A stretch of DNA of 64,000 nt from Prescottella defluvii (GTDB lineage: Bacteria; Actinomycetota; Actinomycetes; Mycobacteriales; Mycobacteriaceae): positions 62,001 through 126,000 of the forward strand of contig NZ_JPOC01000051.1 of the NCBI RefSeq assembly GCF_000738775.1, in the 5' to 3' direction. Numbering within the stretch: position 1 is the stretch's first letter; each line of letters starts with the position of its first letter. Made by a program: the position numbers and the translations under genes. Of the stretch, positions 27,948-36,679 are shown one piece after another. The notes beneath the pieces are model-generated. The model made no database searches, had not been told where the DNA came from, and saw only the letters and a list, made by a program, of their open reading frames with translations.

Positions 27948-28787
27948 ATGAGAAGAATCAGATCCCGGCGCATCCTGACCGCCGTCGCGGCCCTCACCGC
28001 GGTCGTGCTGACAGCGTCGGCGTGCGGCAGCAGCGAGCCGCGGGACGTGCTCGCGGACGCCGCCGACGGCCACCTCACCATCGGCACCAAGTACGACCAG
28101 CCCGGACTGGCACTGCGCGAACCGGACAAGACCATGACCGGCTTCGACGTCGAGGTCGCCAAGTACATCGCGAACTACCTGGGCGTCCCCGAGAGCGGCA
28201 TCACGTGGCGCGAGGCGCCGTCGGCGCAGCGCGAGAACCTGATCAAGAACGGTGAAGTCGACTTCGTCGTCGGAACGTACTCGATCACCGACAACCGCAA
28301 GAAGGTCGTCGACTTCGCCGGCCCGTACTACATCGCGGGCCAATCACTCCTGGTCCGCGCCGACGACGACACCATCACCGGCCCCGAATCCCTCGAAGGC
28401 GGGAAGAGGCTGTGCTCGGTGTCCGGTTCCACCCCGGCGCAGAAGATCAAGAAGTCGTACCCGGGCGTGCAGTTGCAGCAGTTCGACAGCTACTCATCGT
28501 GTGTCGAGGCGCTGCACCGCGGCAAGGTCGACGCCCTCACCACGGACGACATCATCCTGGCCGGGTACTCCGCCCAGTATCCCGGCGAGTTCAAACTCGC
28601 CGGTGAGCCGTTCACCACCGAACCCTACGGAGTCGGTCTACCGAAGGGCGACACGGAAGCACGGATGAAGATCAACGATGCGATCGAGGACATGATCGCG
28701 ACCGGGGCCTGGCAGCGGGCGCTCGAGGACACCATGGGCGAGTCCGGCTATGCGCTGCCCGCGCCGCCGGCCGTCGACCGGTACTGA
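27948..28787 (+). CDS. gluB: Glutamate-binding lipoprotein of the ABC transporter
   Basis: A 279-residue solute-binding lipoprotein. The signal peptide (RRILTAVAALTAVVLTASAC) ends in the lipobox LTASAC, so the mature protein is anchored by a diacylglyceryl-Cys at about residue 26. The SBP family 3 fold follows: LTIGTKYDQPGLALREPD, MTGFDVEVAKYIANYLGV, LIKNGEVDFVVGTYSITDNRKKVVDFAGPYYIAGQSLLV and the hinge CVEALHRGKVDALTTDDIILAGYS. GGGAGGA precedes the ATG. Specificity for glutamate is inferred from operon order. Confidence 0.93.
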   Translation: MRRIRSRRILTAVAALTAVVLTASACGSSEPRDVLADAADGHLTIGTKYDQPGLALREPDKTMTGFDVEVAKYIANYLGVPESGITWREAPSAQRENLIKNGEVDFVVGTYSITDNRKKVVDFAGPYYIAGQSLLVRADDDTITGPESLEGGKRLCSVSGSTPAQKIKKSYPGVQLQQFDSYSSCVEALHRGKVDALTTDDIILAGYSAQYPGEFKLAGEPFTTEPYGVGLPKGDTEARMKINDAIEDMIATGAWQRALEDTMGESGYALPAPPAVDRY

Positions 28788-28802
28788 TACGGAGGAGGTG
28801 AC

Positions 28803-29486
28803 ATGGGACTACTCGATACTTACGGTGCTCAGCTCGTCAGCGCGTTCTGGACCACCGTGCAACTCACCTTCTGGTCGGCGCTCGGCGCCGTGATCTGGGG
28901 CACCCTCCTCGCCGCGATGCGGGTCTCCCCCGTACCGATCCTCCGGATCTTCGCGACCTGGTACGTCAACATCTTCCGCAACACACCGCTCACGCTCATC
29001 ATCGTGTTCTGCTCGGTGGGCCTCTACCAGAACCTGGGTGTGCACTTCGCCCCGGAGAACTCGTCGACCTTCATCGATCAGAACAACTTCCGGCTCGCAG
29101 TGCTCGGATTCGTCGTCTACACGGCCGCTTTCGTCTGTGAGTCGCTGCGGTCGGGCATCAACACCGTCCCCCTCGGCCAGGCCGAGGCCGCCAGATCCCT
29201 GGGCCTGACGTTCACGCAGAGCGTCCGGATGATCGTGTTGCCGCAGGCGTTCCGCGCGGTCATCGCGCCCCTCGGCAGCGTGCTGATCGCACTGACCAAG
29301 AACACGACGATCGCGTCGGCGATCGGCGTGGCCGAGGCGTCGCTGCTGATGAAGACGATGATCGAGAACGAGGCGGACAAGCTGTTCCTCGTCTTCGGCA
29401 TCTTCGCCATCGGCTTCATGATCCTGACGCTGCCGGTCGGGTTCCTGTTCGGTTACCTCGGCAAGCGTCTGGCGGTGAAGCGATGA
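28803..29486 (+). CDS. gluC: Amino-acid ABC transporter permease (GluC-like)
   Basis: A 227-residue permease with about five membrane helices. The EAA loop that docks on the ATPase reads [31 protein letters not shown] (about 130-160). The start [30 protein letters not shown] is the HisM/GlnP type. GGAGGAG precedes the ATG. Its last four bases overlap the start of the second permease (ATGA), so both are made in step to form a heterodimer. Confidence 0.93.
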   Translation: MGLLDTYGAQLVSAFWTTVQLTFWSALGAVIWGTLLAAMRVSPVPILRIFATWYVNIFRNTPLTLIIVFCSVGLYQNLGVHFAPENSSTFIDQNNFRLAVLGFVVYTAAFVCESLRSGINTVPLGQAEAARSLGLTFTQSVRMIVLPQAFRAVIAPLGSVLIALTKNTTIASAIGVAEASLLMKTMIENEADKLFLVFGIFAIGFMILTLPVGFLFGYLGKRLAVKR

Positions 29487-30406
29487 CCCAGCAATCGAGC
29501 GTTCTCTTCGACATACCCGGCCCCCGGGCCCGGGTGCGAAACCGGCTGATCGCGATCGTCTTCGGCATCGTGCTGGTCGCGATCGTGCTGTACGTGCTGA
29601 ACGTGCTGGCCGACAACGGTCAGCTCGAGGCCGACAAGTGGTCACCGTTCCTGGACCACTTCACGTGGACCACCTATCTGCTGCCGGGATTGAAGGGCAC
29701 GCTGCTCGCGGCGTCCCTGTCGATCGTGTTCGCGCTGATCCTCGGCGCGGTCCTCGGTATCGGCCGCCTGTCCGATCACCGCTGGGTCCGCTGGATCTGC
29801 GGCGCCTTCGTCGAGTTCTTCCGCGCCATCCCGGTGCTGATCCTGATGATCTTCGCCTACCAGGCGTTCGCCCAGTACGGCGTGTTCCCGTCGAACCAGT
29901 TGGCGTTGGCCGCCGTCGTCGTGGGCCTGACCCTCTACAACGGTTCGGTGATCGCCGAGATCCTGCGGGCCGGCATCCTGTCACTGCCGAAGGGCCAGAC
30001 CGAGGCCGCGGCATCGCTCGGCATGCGTAAGGGCCAGATGATGCGGCTGGTCCTGATGCCGCAGGCGATCACCACGATGCTGCCGGCTCTGGTGTCGCAG
30101 ATGGTGGTTGCACTGAAGGACTCGGCGCTCGGCTACCAGATCGGCTACATCGAGCTGATCCGCAGCGGCCAGCAGGCGGCGTCGTACTACCGCAACTTCT
30201 TCGCCGCGCTGGTCGTGGTCGGCGTGATCATGGTGATCATCAACTTCGCGCTCACGTCCTTCGCGACGTGGCTCGAGAAGCGACTCCGCAGCGGCGGCAA
30301 GAAGGGCACCCGCCCGGCTGTCGTGCCGATCGATACCGTCGAACTCGACGGCGCACCGGGCATCGACGACTTCGACGCAACGGAGAAGTCGGCGCCGCGC
30401 GACTGA
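29483..30406 (+). CDS. gluD: Amino-acid ABC transporter permease (GluD-like)
   Basis: A 307-residue permease, partner of the one upstream. Five to six membrane helices lie between about residues 17 and 265; the EAA loop is [30 protein letters not shown]. Compared with GluC it has an extra N-terminal helix and a hydrophilic C-terminal tail of about 40 residues ([20 protein letters not shown] and beyond), as in corynebacterial GluD. It starts in a 4-base overlap with gluC and ends 30 bp before a strong terminator. Confidence 0.93.
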   Translation: MTQQSSVLFDIPGPRARVRNRLIAIVFGIVLVAIVLYVLNVLADNGQLEADKWSPFLDHFTWTTYLLPGLKGTLLAASLSIVFALILGAVLGIGRLSDHRWVRWICGAFVEFFRAIPVLILMIFAYQAFAQYGVFPSNQLALAAVVVGLTLYNGSVIAEILRAGILSLPKGQTEAAASLGMRKGQMMRLVLMPQAITTMLPALVSQMVVALKDSALGYQIGYIELIRSGQQAASYYRNFFAALVVVGVIMVIINFALTSFATWLEKRLRSGGKKGTRPAVVPIDTVELDGAPGIDDFDATEKSAPRD

Positions 30407-30436
30407 GCGGCCCCGGACACCCGAGGGACATGAGCA

Positions 30437-30470
30437 GGGCGCGTGGAGGATTCCGATCCTCCACGCGCCC
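30437..30470 (+). terminator. Terminator of the gluABCD operon
   Basis: A perfect 15-bp stem (30437-30451 with 30456-30470), loop TCCG, followed by TTCGTGT. Confidence 0.88.
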
Positions 30471-30506
30471 TTCGTGTCCCCACCGTCGGCAGGCCGCGCG
30501 CCGGTG

Positions 30507-30512
30507 CATACT
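30507..30512 (+). promoter_or_regulatory. Weak -10 box of the gene at 30519
   Basis: CATACT (one off TANNNT), 6 bases before ATG 30519, with no Shine-Dalgarno. Confidence 0.35.
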
Positions 30513-30518
30513 CGTGCC

Positions 30519-31100
30519 ATGACGGTCGATGTCGGCTTCTCCTGGTCCCAGTTCCTCTGGGTCGTGGCCATCTTCGTCGGTGTGCCCACCGCGTTCGGCG
30601 CGTTCATCGTCCGGTCGGCGTGGCGGTCGGAGCAGGCCGGGGTCGAGCCGGCGACCGCCCGGCCGACGGGCACCGGCCGACTGGGGCTGTGGACCACCGG
30701 CCTGATCGCCTTCGTGCTGGGATTCCTGTCGTGTGCGGGCTGGCTCAGCTGGTCGGCCGACTCCGCCGGACGGGTCCGTGGACCCGCACTGCCCGCCCCT
30801 ACCCAGTTCCCGACCTGGCAGGTGGTCGCATGCGGCGCAACCGTGGTCCTGGCCTGCCTCGCCGCCGCTCACCTGTCGCGGTGGGCGGTCGCGGGCGGCT
30901 TGGCCGCCGCGGCCGGCACTGCAGCGGGGTTCACGACCGCATTCGCCGTCGCAGCCAGTGTCGGGGTGACCAGCCAGGAGGGAATCGGGGTGGCGTTCTC
31001 CATACTGGGATGGGGCATGGGCCTGGGCCTACTGATGCTCATCCGGGGGGCGTGGCTGACCACCCGACGCAACCGGGCGGCCGGGCGCCTCCGGCCGTAG
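30519..31100 (+). CDS. Multi-pass membrane protein, unknown function
   Basis: A 193-residue protein with five hydrophobic segments: about residues 10-29, 52-74, 98-113, 119-143 and 149-170. Short charged loops and an Arg-rich tail (TTRRNRAAGRLRP) suggest a cytoplasmic C-terminus. No enzyme or transporter motif was recognised. ATG 30519 is preferred over the frame from 30474 because a -10-like CATACT lies 6 bases before it and the segment between is inside the terminator's trailing region. Single gene, convergent with the next. Confidence 0.7.
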   Translation: MTVDVGFSWSQFLWVVAIFVGVPTAFGAFIVRSAWRSEQAGVEPATARPTGTGRLGLWTTGLIAFVLGFLSCAGWLSWSADSAGRVRGPALPAPTQFPTWQVVACGATVVLACLAAAHLSRWAVAGGLAAAAGTAAGFTTAFAVAASVGVTSQEGIGVAFSILGWGMGLGLLMLIRGAWLTTRRNRAAGRLRP

Positions 31101-31113
31101 CGGCTAGGGTCCG

Positions 31114-32082
31114 TCAGGTGCTGGGAGCTGCGTTCCGGACCGCGAACTCGACGTCCCCGGCACGGTCACCCGAGTCCCATTCGAAGGCGGAACCGTCTCG
31201 AACGAACGGTAGTTGCCCGTCGACGAACGCGGTGCCCTGAGTGAGCGCGTCGGCGATGTCGGTGAGCAGCGCACTGACCGACTGCCAGGCCGGGCCATCG
31301 GCATCGGCACCGGTCTCGTCGAATTCGAGTACGGACCCGTACAGGGGGCCGGGCCGAGTGTCGACGCACAGATAGTTCGAGTCCCGCCCAGCGAAGGGCA
31401 CGAAGGCGGGAATGAAGGTGCCCGCCTCGAACCCCGCCCCGGCCGGCGGATCTGCCAGGTCGATGCCGTACATGCGGGCACCCTCGTCCCAGATCCGAAT
31501 GGATCGTTCACGGTCGGCGACCACCCGGTCGAGGGTGAACAGCTCGTATCCCGGGATCACCCTGATCCAACGCCCTTCGGGCCCACCGTTCGCCAACGAG
31601 AACAGATCCACCAACTCGTCGGGCCAGGCCTGCCCCGTGGCGGCGACAGCCGCGGCGATCTGCTGTTGATCGGCGCCGCGGAACTCGACGTCCGACAACT
31701 GGGTGCACAGCCAGTCGGCGATGCGGGCCCACTGCTCGCGCACCGATCCTGACGGCGTGGGATGGATCGGACGCGGGTCGTTCGCTCTGGCCGCGGCTGC
31801 GGCACTCTCGGCCGCTCTCTGCTGGCGTTCGGCGTCCGCGATGCACCGGCGCACGTCCGCGGCCAGTGCCCAGGCATCGGTATCCGCTGCACCGAACGCA
31901 GGGACCTGCGCCGTCACCGTGTCCAGGTGCGCCCATACCGACGAGGTGCCCGGTTCGGCACCGACTCGACGTCCGACCTCGACGATCTGCGACACGGCGG
32001 CATCGCCTCCGTCGAGGTAGCCGTCCTCGATACGAATCGCGTCCGAACCGGTCTCGGTCCAGGCGACCGCCCAGTACACCAT
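31114..32082 (-). CDS. SMI1/KNR4 (SUKH)-domain protein
   Basis: A 322-residue soluble protein. The N-terminal 110 residues (VYWAVAWTETGSDAIRIEDG onward) are helical and unassigned. From about 123 a SUKH-type domain is seen: an initial helix (SVREQWARIADWLCTQL), then AAVAATGQAWPDELVDLFSLANGG, matching the SUKH pattern LPxxLxxLLxxxNGG, and strands including IRVIPGYELFTLDRVVAD and DSNYLCVDTRPGPLYGSVLEFDE. SUKH proteins are often toxin immunity proteins, but no toxin gene is beside it. GGGGGAG precedes ATG 32082. The gene is convergent with the membrane protein and upstream of recX. Confidence 0.72.
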   Translation of the reverse strand: MVYWAVAWTETGSDAIRIEDGYLDGGDAAVSQIVEVGRRVGAEPGTSSVWAHLDTVTAQVPAFGAADTDAWALAADVRRCIADAERQQRAAESAAAAARANDPRPIHPTPSGSVREQWARIADWLCTQLSDVEFRGADQQQIAAAVAATGQAWPDELVDLFSLANGGPEGRWIRVIPGYELFTLDRVVADRERSIRIWDEGARMYGIDLADPPAGAGFEAGTFIPAFVPFAGRDSNYLCVDTRPGPLYGSVLEFDETGADADGPAWQSVSALLTDIADALTQGTAFVDGQLPFVRDGSAFEWDSGDRAGDVEFAVRNAAPST

Positions 32083-32155
32083 CACTCCCCCATCCTTCGG
32101 CCGCTGACGACTTCGATTGTCCCCCAGCGCTTCCCCCGGCACAGCCCCCGGGACG

Positions 32156-32806
32156 TCAAGCGTCCGTCGCTCCGAGACTGCCGAGCTCGTCCTTGACGAC
32201 GGCGAACGACAGGCCCGCCGGATAGCCGCGGCGCGCGAGCATCCCGACGAGCCGGCGCATCAGCCGCTCCCGGTCGTCGCGGTCGGCAATGTCGCCCGCG
32301 GTGGTGCGGACCAGCTTCCGGCGCACCAATTCGGCCGCCCGCTCACGTTCGTCGTCGGCGCTGATCGCCGACAGCGCCTCCTGCGAGGTGGCGTCGTCGA
32401 TGCCCTTGCGGCGCAGTTCCGTGGCGAGGGCGCGGCGGCCGCGACCGGAATAGGTGTGCCGGGAATGGACCCACTGCTCCGCGAACGCGGCGTCGTCGAC
32501 GAGGCCGACCTCGGCGAGCCGGCCCAGGACAGTGTCGATCACCGCCTGCGGGTACCCTTTCTGCACGAGCTTCTGCTCGAGTTCGGTGCGGCTGCGAGCC
32601 CGATCGGTGAGCAGCCGCAGGCACACGTCCTTCGCCCGTACCCCGAGAGTCTCCGGGGTGCCCTTCAGTTCGAACGGTGTGCCGTCCTCGCCGACAGGGC
32701 GGCCCTGACTGTCCCTGTTCCTGGCCCGATTCGCGGTGCGGCGCCGACCGGTGGTGACGTCGTCACTGCCGTACCGGTCGTAGTGGCCGGTGTCGTCGTC
32801 TGTCAT
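32156..32806 (-). CDS. recX: Regulatory protein RecX
   Basis: A 216-residue RecA modulator. After a non-conserved polar N-terminus (about 1-50), three tandem three-helix RecX repeats are seen: KDVCLRLLTDRARSRTELEQKLVQKGYPQAVIDTVLGRLAEVGLVDDAAFAEQWV, then HTYSGRGRRALATELRRKGI and the third ending ERLMRRLVGMLARRGYPAGLSFAVVKDEL. RecX limits RecA filament growth. It lies 63 bp after recA on the same strand and is probably co-transcribed. Confidence 0.94.
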   Translation of the reverse strand: MTDDDTGHYDRYGSDDVTTGRRRTANRARNRDSQGRPVGEDGTPFELKGTPETLGVRAKDVCLRLLTDRARSRTELEQKLVQKGYPQAVIDTVLGRLAEVGLVDDAAFAEQWVHSRHTYSGRGRRALATELRRKGIDDATSQEALSAISADDERERAAELVRRKLVRTTAGDIADRDDRERLMRRLVGMLARRGYPAGLSFAVVKDELGSLGATDA

Positions 32807-32869
32807 GACGGGATTGCCTCCCCCGCCCGATCGGCAGCGCCGACCGGGAGGGGCACGAGACTCACCGGA

Positions 32870-33907
32870 CTAGAAGTCGGCCGACTCGGCATCGTCGCCG
32901 GTCACGACCGCACCGATACCGAGCTTCTCCTTGATCTTCTTCTCGATCTCGTCCCGGATGTCGATGTTCTCGAGCAGGAACTTGCGGGCGTTCTCCTTGC
33001 CCTGACCCAGCTGATCGCCCTCGTACGTGTACCAGGACCCGGACTTGCGGATGAACCCGTGCTCGACACCCATGTCGATCAGCGAGCCCTCCTTGCTGAT
33101 GCCCTGGCCGTAGAGGATGTCGAACTCGGCCTGCTTGAACGGCGGCGACACCTTGTTCTTGACGACCTTGACGCGCGTGCGGTTGCCGACCGCGTCGGTG
33201 CCGTCCTTGAGGGTCTCGATGCGGCGGACGTCGAGGCGGACCGAGGAGTAGAACTTGAGCGCCTTACCACCGGTGGTGGTCTCGGGCGAGCCGAACATCA
33301 CACCGATCTTCTCGCGCAGCTGGTTGATGAAGATCGCGGTGGTGCCCGAGTTGTTGAGCGCACCGGTCATCTTGCGCAGCGCCTGGCTCATCAGGCGGGC
33401 CTGCAGACCGACGTGGCTGTCGCCCATCTCGCCCTCGATCTCGGCGCGCGGCACCAGCGCGGCCACCGAGTCGATGACGATGATGTCGAGGGCGCCGGAA
33501 CGGATCAGCATGTCCGCGATCTCGAGGGCCTGCTCACCGGTGTCCGGCTGCGAGACCAGGAGCGCGTCGGTGTCGACACCGAGCTTGCGGGCGTATTCCG
33601 GGTCGAGCGCGTGCTCGGCGTCGATGAACGCCGCGATACCGCCGTTGGCCTGCGCGTTCGCCACCGCGTGCAGCGCGACCGTCGTCTTACCCGAGGACTC
33701 CGGACCGTAGATCTCGACGACTCGTCCGCGGGGCAGACCGCCGATACCCAGTGCCACGTCCAGCGCGATCGATCCGGTGGGGATCACGGCGATGGGCTGA
33801 TGAGCCTCTTCACCCAGGCGCATCACCGAACCCTTGCCGAAGCTCTTGTCGATCTGTGCCAGAGCCAGCTCGAGCGCCTTGTCGCGATCGTGTGCCTGTG
33901 GTGCCAT
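32870..33907 (-). CDS. recA: Recombinase RecA
   Basis: A 345-residue RecA, intein-free. Walker A is GPESSGKTT (about 68-76), Walker [11 protein letters not shown], loop L2 region [37 protein letters not shown], and the acidic C-terminal DDAESADF. It forms filaments on single-stranded DNA, drives strand exchange and triggers LexA self-cleavage. AAGGGGACCACG precedes the ATG. Two separate damage promoters are readable upstream, one PafBC-type and one LexA-controlled. Unlike the M. tuberculosis gene, no intein interrupts it. Confidence 0.98.
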   Translation of the reverse strand: MAPQAHDRDKALELALAQIDKSFGKGSVMRLGEEAHQPIAVIPTGSIALDVALGIGGLPRGRVVEIYGPESSGKTTVALHAVANAQANGGIAAFIDAEHALDPEYARKLGVDTDALLVSQPDTGEQALEIADMLIRSGALDIIVIDSVAALVPRAEIEGEMGDSHVGLQARLMSQALRKMTGALNNSGTTAIFINQLREKIGVMFGSPETTTGGKALKFYSSVRLDVRRIETLKDGTDAVGNRTRVKVVKNKVSPPFKQAEFDILYGQGISKEGSLIDMGVEHGFIRKSGSWYTYEGDQLGQGKENARKFLLENIDIRDEIEKKIKEKLGIGAVVTGDDAESADF

Positions 33908-33948
33908 CGTGGTCCCCTTTTCGAAGTCTCGTCCAGCGATCTGGGATC

Positions 33949-33971
33949 AGGTTAGAGCCCGGTACCGACAA
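33949..33971 (-). promoter_or_regulatory. PafBC-type (LexA-independent) recA promoter
   Basis: On the minus strand TTGTCGGTA (33971-33963), then 8 bases, then TAACCT (33954-33949). This fits the mycobacterial RecA-NDp/PafBC consensus TTGTCRGTG-N8-TANNNT with one mismatch. The transcript start would be about 35 bases before the recA ATG. Confidence 0.75.
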
Positions 33972-34049
33972 CTTCGCCGGCTCGCACGGTCCGAACCGCC
34001 GCACTCGGACTCACTCAGCCGCAACACGTGGACGACAACGGATGATTCC

Positions 34050-34077
34050 AGCATAAGCGAACATCTGTTCGAGTCAA
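34050..34077 (-). promoter_or_regulatory. SOS-regulated recA promoter with LexA box in the spacer
   Basis: On the minus strand -35 TTGACT (34077-34072), spacer 16 bases, -10 TATGCT (34055-34050). The SOS box TCGAACAGATGTTCGC (34072-34057) fills the spacer and matches the consensus but for the last base, so LexA would block polymerase directly. Its inner AGATGTT is the same as in the lexA operator. Confidence 0.8.
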
Positions 34078-34105
34078 TCGTCGACCGCGGCGGTGCCGCA
34101 CCGTC

Positions 34106-34300
34106 CTACCTGCGCTGTGGGGGAACGTCGAACTCGTCGCACAGCGCGCGCCACACGACGCGCGGGTCCTCGCCGTCCTCGATCGCATCGACGGCGGTCT
34201 TCCCGCCCAGGCTGAGAACGACGTGGTCGACGAGCAGGGAGTCGCCGCGCACCTGTCCGAACTCTTCCCGGACGAGATCATGGAATTCGGTCAGTCGCAC
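34106..34300 (-). CDS. DUF3046 small protein (Rv2738c-type)
   Basis: A 64-residue acidic protein, conserved just upstream of recA in mycobacteria and relatives. It starts RLTEFHDLVREEFGQVRGDSL and carries VLSLGGKTAVDAIEDG and PRVVWRALCDEFDVP, all helical. Function unknown. GTG 34300 is the start because TACGGT lies 7 bases upstream and the sequence before it is not conserved. The recA SOS promoter begins 28 bp downstream of its stop. Confidence 0.88.
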   Translation of the reverse strand: MRLTEFHDLVREEFGQVRGDSLLVDHVVLSLGGKTAVDAIEDGEDPRVVWRALCDEFDVPPQRR

Positions 34301-34307
34301 ATGTGCC

Positions 34308-34313
34308 ACCGTA
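34308..34313 (-). promoter_or_regulatory. -10 box of the DUF3046 gene
   Basis: TACGGT on the minus strand, 7 bases before GTG 34300. Confidence 0.5.
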
Positions 34314-34340
34314 GCGGAATCGGGCAGGCCGCCCCGACGC

Positions 34341-35489
34341 TCACACCGCCGCCGCGCGACACACCGCGACCGGGTCGGCGACGTCCGCGATCCCATCGGC
34401 CGCCCGTCGCGCGGCGGCGCCGTAGGCCGGGTCGTCCAGGACCGTCCGGACCCCGTCCCGCAGCGAGGCAACCTCGAGCGGGCGGATCAGCACCCCGAGG
34501 CCGGCGCGCGCGACCCGGTTCGCGACCTCCCACTGGTCGCCGCCACCGGGGACGGTCACGGCGGGCACCCCGGCGAGGAGGCCCTTCGCGAGCACGCCGT
34601 GCCCGGCGCCGCAGATCAGCGCGGACGCATCCTGCAGCATCCGGTCCTGCCGCCCGTACCCGGCCCGCACCCAGTCGGGCAGGTCGACGTCCGGCTTCTC
34701 GAACAGCGTCACGAGCATCCGCACGCCGAGCCCGTCGAGCGCGCGGATCGCCGTGTCCAGCATGCCGCCGGCACCCATCGACGCCGTGGACGGCGCCAGG
34801 ACCACCAGCGGACCGTCGCCCGGCGGCGGGTCGAGCACGTTGTCGGCGGGCTCCCACACCAGCGGGCCGACGACGTGAGCGTTCGACGGCCAGTCCGGGC
34901 GCGGCACCTCGAGCGCCGGGAGGGTCGCGATCAGCCGCGCTGCGGGGCCGGGATCCCGGGCCGGCAGCCCGACACTCACCCGCGCCTCGCTGCGCTGGAC
35001 CCGGCCCTTCCTGATCGACGGCGCGGTCGCGGCCCGCAGCAGCACGTCCCGCAGGCGTCCCCCGATCCCCGTGCCGGGCGCCATTCCCGACCCGATCGGC
35101 GGCAGCCCCTTGGACGGCAGGTACAGCGGGTGCGGCGACAACTCCACCCACGGCACCCCGAGCCGTTCCGCCGCCATCCCGCCGCCGACGGTGATGATGT
35201 CGGACACCACCAGATCGGGGGCGACGTCGCGCATGTCGGGCAGCAGGGCCGTCGAGACGTGCGCGGCCCGGCCGTGGATCTTCGATCCGGAGTCGGAGTC
35301 GTCGTCGGACGCGCGTGGCGCGAGCCCCCCGAGCTTGCGGGCGTCGATCCCGTTGTCGCGTGCGACGTCGAGCCAGCGTCCCGCGGAGAAGAACACCGGA
35401 TCATCGCCCGCAGCAAGGAATTTCCGGCACAGTGCCAACGCCGGGACGGCATGACCGGCCTCGGGTCCGGCGACGACAGCTACTCGCAT
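34341..35489 (-). CDS. GT1/UGT-like glycosyltransferase (Rv2739c-type)
   Basis: A 382-residue GT-B glycosyltransferase of the MGT/UGT type. The N-domain starts RVAVVAGPEAGHAVPALALC, with VVSDIITVGGGMAAERLGVPWVELSPHPL; the C-domain has VVLAPSTASMG and the nucleotide-sugar signature ICGAGHGVLAKGLLAGVPAVTVPGGGDQWEVANRV, which binds the sugar nucleotide. The acceptor is unknown; the same gene lies beside recA in mycobacteria. The catalytic His near the N-terminus is the one in EAGHAVP. No signal peptide, so cytoplasmic or membrane-associated. Confidence 0.88.
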   Translation of the reverse strand: MRVAVVAGPEAGHAVPALALCRKFLAAGDDPVFFSAGRWLDVARDNGIDARKLGGLAPRASDDDSDSGSKIHGRAAHVSTALLPDMRDVAPDLVVSDIITVGGGMAAERLGVPWVELSPHPLYLPSKGLPPIGSGMAPGTGIGGRLRDVLLRAATAPSIRKGRVQRSEARVSVGLPARDPGPAARLIATLPALEVPRPDWPSNAHVVGPLVWEPADNVLDPPPGDGPLVVLAPSTASMGAGGMLDTAIRALDGLGVRMLVTLFEKPDVDLPDWVRAGYGRQDRMLQDASALICGAGHGVLAKGLLAGVPAVTVPGGGDQWEVANRVARAGLGVLIRPLEVASLRDGVRTVLDDPAYGAAARRAADGIADVADPVAVCRAAAV

Positions 35490-35594
35490 CCGCTCAGGGT
35501 GCCACGCCGCGCCGGTTTCGGTCGCGCCGCACCGCCGATCGGGGGCGCGGCGCGACGAGAACCCGAGCGGCAGCGCGCGATCAGCCGCACACGA

Positions 35595-36578
35595 TCAGTC
35601 GCGTACGAGCGGTCCGAGGGTTCGTCCGACGAGTTCGACGATGCCCGGCTGATGCCCGTTGGCGACCACGTTGACGATCACGCCGTCGACGCCCACGTCG
35701 AGGACCCGGGTCCTGATCTGCTCGGCGACCTCGTCCGGACTGCCGACGAACTGCCGATCGGTCGCGACGGCGCGCTCGGCGACCGACAACGCGGACAGGT
35801 CCACGCCGCGCGACAGCAGGAACTCGCGCTGCATCTCACGGGCCTTGTCACCGTCCTCGTCGATCATCACGAACGCGAGGAAACTCGTCTCGAGCGTCTT
35901 CGGGTCGCGGCCGACCTCCTCGCAGCGCTGAGCGAGGGCCTCGAGCTTGCGCGGCAGTTCGGTCGCGTTCGCGATGATGTTGAGGTGGTCGGCGTAGCGG
36001 GCCGCGAGCCCGAACGTCTTCTTCTCCCCGCCGCCGCCGAGCAGGATCGGCAGGTCGTCGCGTAGGCGCGGCTCGTTGATCGCGTTCTCGACGCGGTACC
36101 ACTTGCCCTCGAAGGTGGGCCGGTCGCCGTGGAGCATGGGCGCGATGATCGCGAGCGCCTCCGAGAGCCGCTCGAACCGGTCGGTGAACGTACCGAACTC
36201 GAATCCCAACTGCTGATGTTCGAGTTCGAACCAGCCGGCGCCGATTCCGAGGACCGCCCGTCCCCCACTGACGACGTCGAGCGTCGAGACCGTCTTGGCG
36301 AGCATCGCCGGATTCCGGTACGTGTTGCCGGTGACGAGCGCGGACAACTGGATCGAGTCGGTGGCCGTCGCGATGCCGGCGAGCGCCGTGTACGCCTCGA
36401 GCATCGGCTCGTCCGGCTCACCGATCCCCGGCAGCTGATAGAAGTGGTCCATCACGAACACCGCGTCGAATCCGGCCGCCTCCGCCTCCCGAGCTTGGGC
36501 GATGACAGTCGGAAACAGGTCGCGGACGGGAGTCGAGTAACTGAAATTCGGAATCTGGTAGCCCAGGCGAATACTCAT
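35595..36578 (-). CDS. LLM-class F420-dependent oxidoreductase
   Basis: A 327-residue luciferase-like TIM-barrel enzyme. LGYQIPNFSYSTPVRDLFPTVIAQAREAEAAGFDAVFVMDHFYQLPG is the N-terminal signature of the F420 branch; SALVTGNTYRNPAMLAKTVSTLDVVSGGRAVLGIGAGWFELEHQQLG and LPILLGGGGEKKTFGLAARYADHLNI hold the cofactor phosphate. The substrate is unknown. ATG 36578 is chosen because TAGCGT lies 8 bases upstream (leaderless). It is divergent from the MFS gene at 36680 across 101 bp. Confidence 0.9.
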   Translation of the reverse strand: MSIRLGYQIPNFSYSTPVRDLFPTVIAQAREAEAAGFDAVFVMDHFYQLPGIGEPDEPMLEAYTALAGIATATDSIQLSALVTGNTYRNPAMLAKTVSTLDVVSGGRAVLGIGAGWFELEHQQLGFEFGTFTDRFERLSEALAIIAPMLHGDRPTFEGKWYRVENAINEPRLRDDLPILLGGGGEKKTFGLAARYADHLNIIANATELPRKLEALAQRCEEVGRDPKTLETSFLAFVMIDEDGDKAREMQREFLLSRGVDLSALSVAERAVATDRQFVGSPDEVAEQIRTRVLDVGVDGVIVNVVANGHQPGIVELVGRTLGPLVRD

Positions 36579-36586
36579 GTGCACCG

Positions 36587-36592
36587 ACGCTA
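36587..36592 (-). promoter_or_regulatory. -10 box of the LLM oxidoreductase gene
   Basis: TAGCGT on the minus strand, 8 bases before ATG 36578. Confidence 0.5.
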
Positions 36593-36667
36593 CGCCGATT
36601 CTCCGGATCGGCACTTCGAATCCCTTACCACCCAGCCGATTCCGGCCTGCCGTGTCCCGAATGCCGT

Positions 36668-36673
36668 TATCGT
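36668..36673 (+). promoter_or_regulatory. -10 box of the MFS/GH2 operon
   Basis: TATCGT, 6 bases before ATG 36680; no Shine-Dalgarno, so leaderless. Confidence 0.5.
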
Positions 36674-36679
36674 CTCGTC

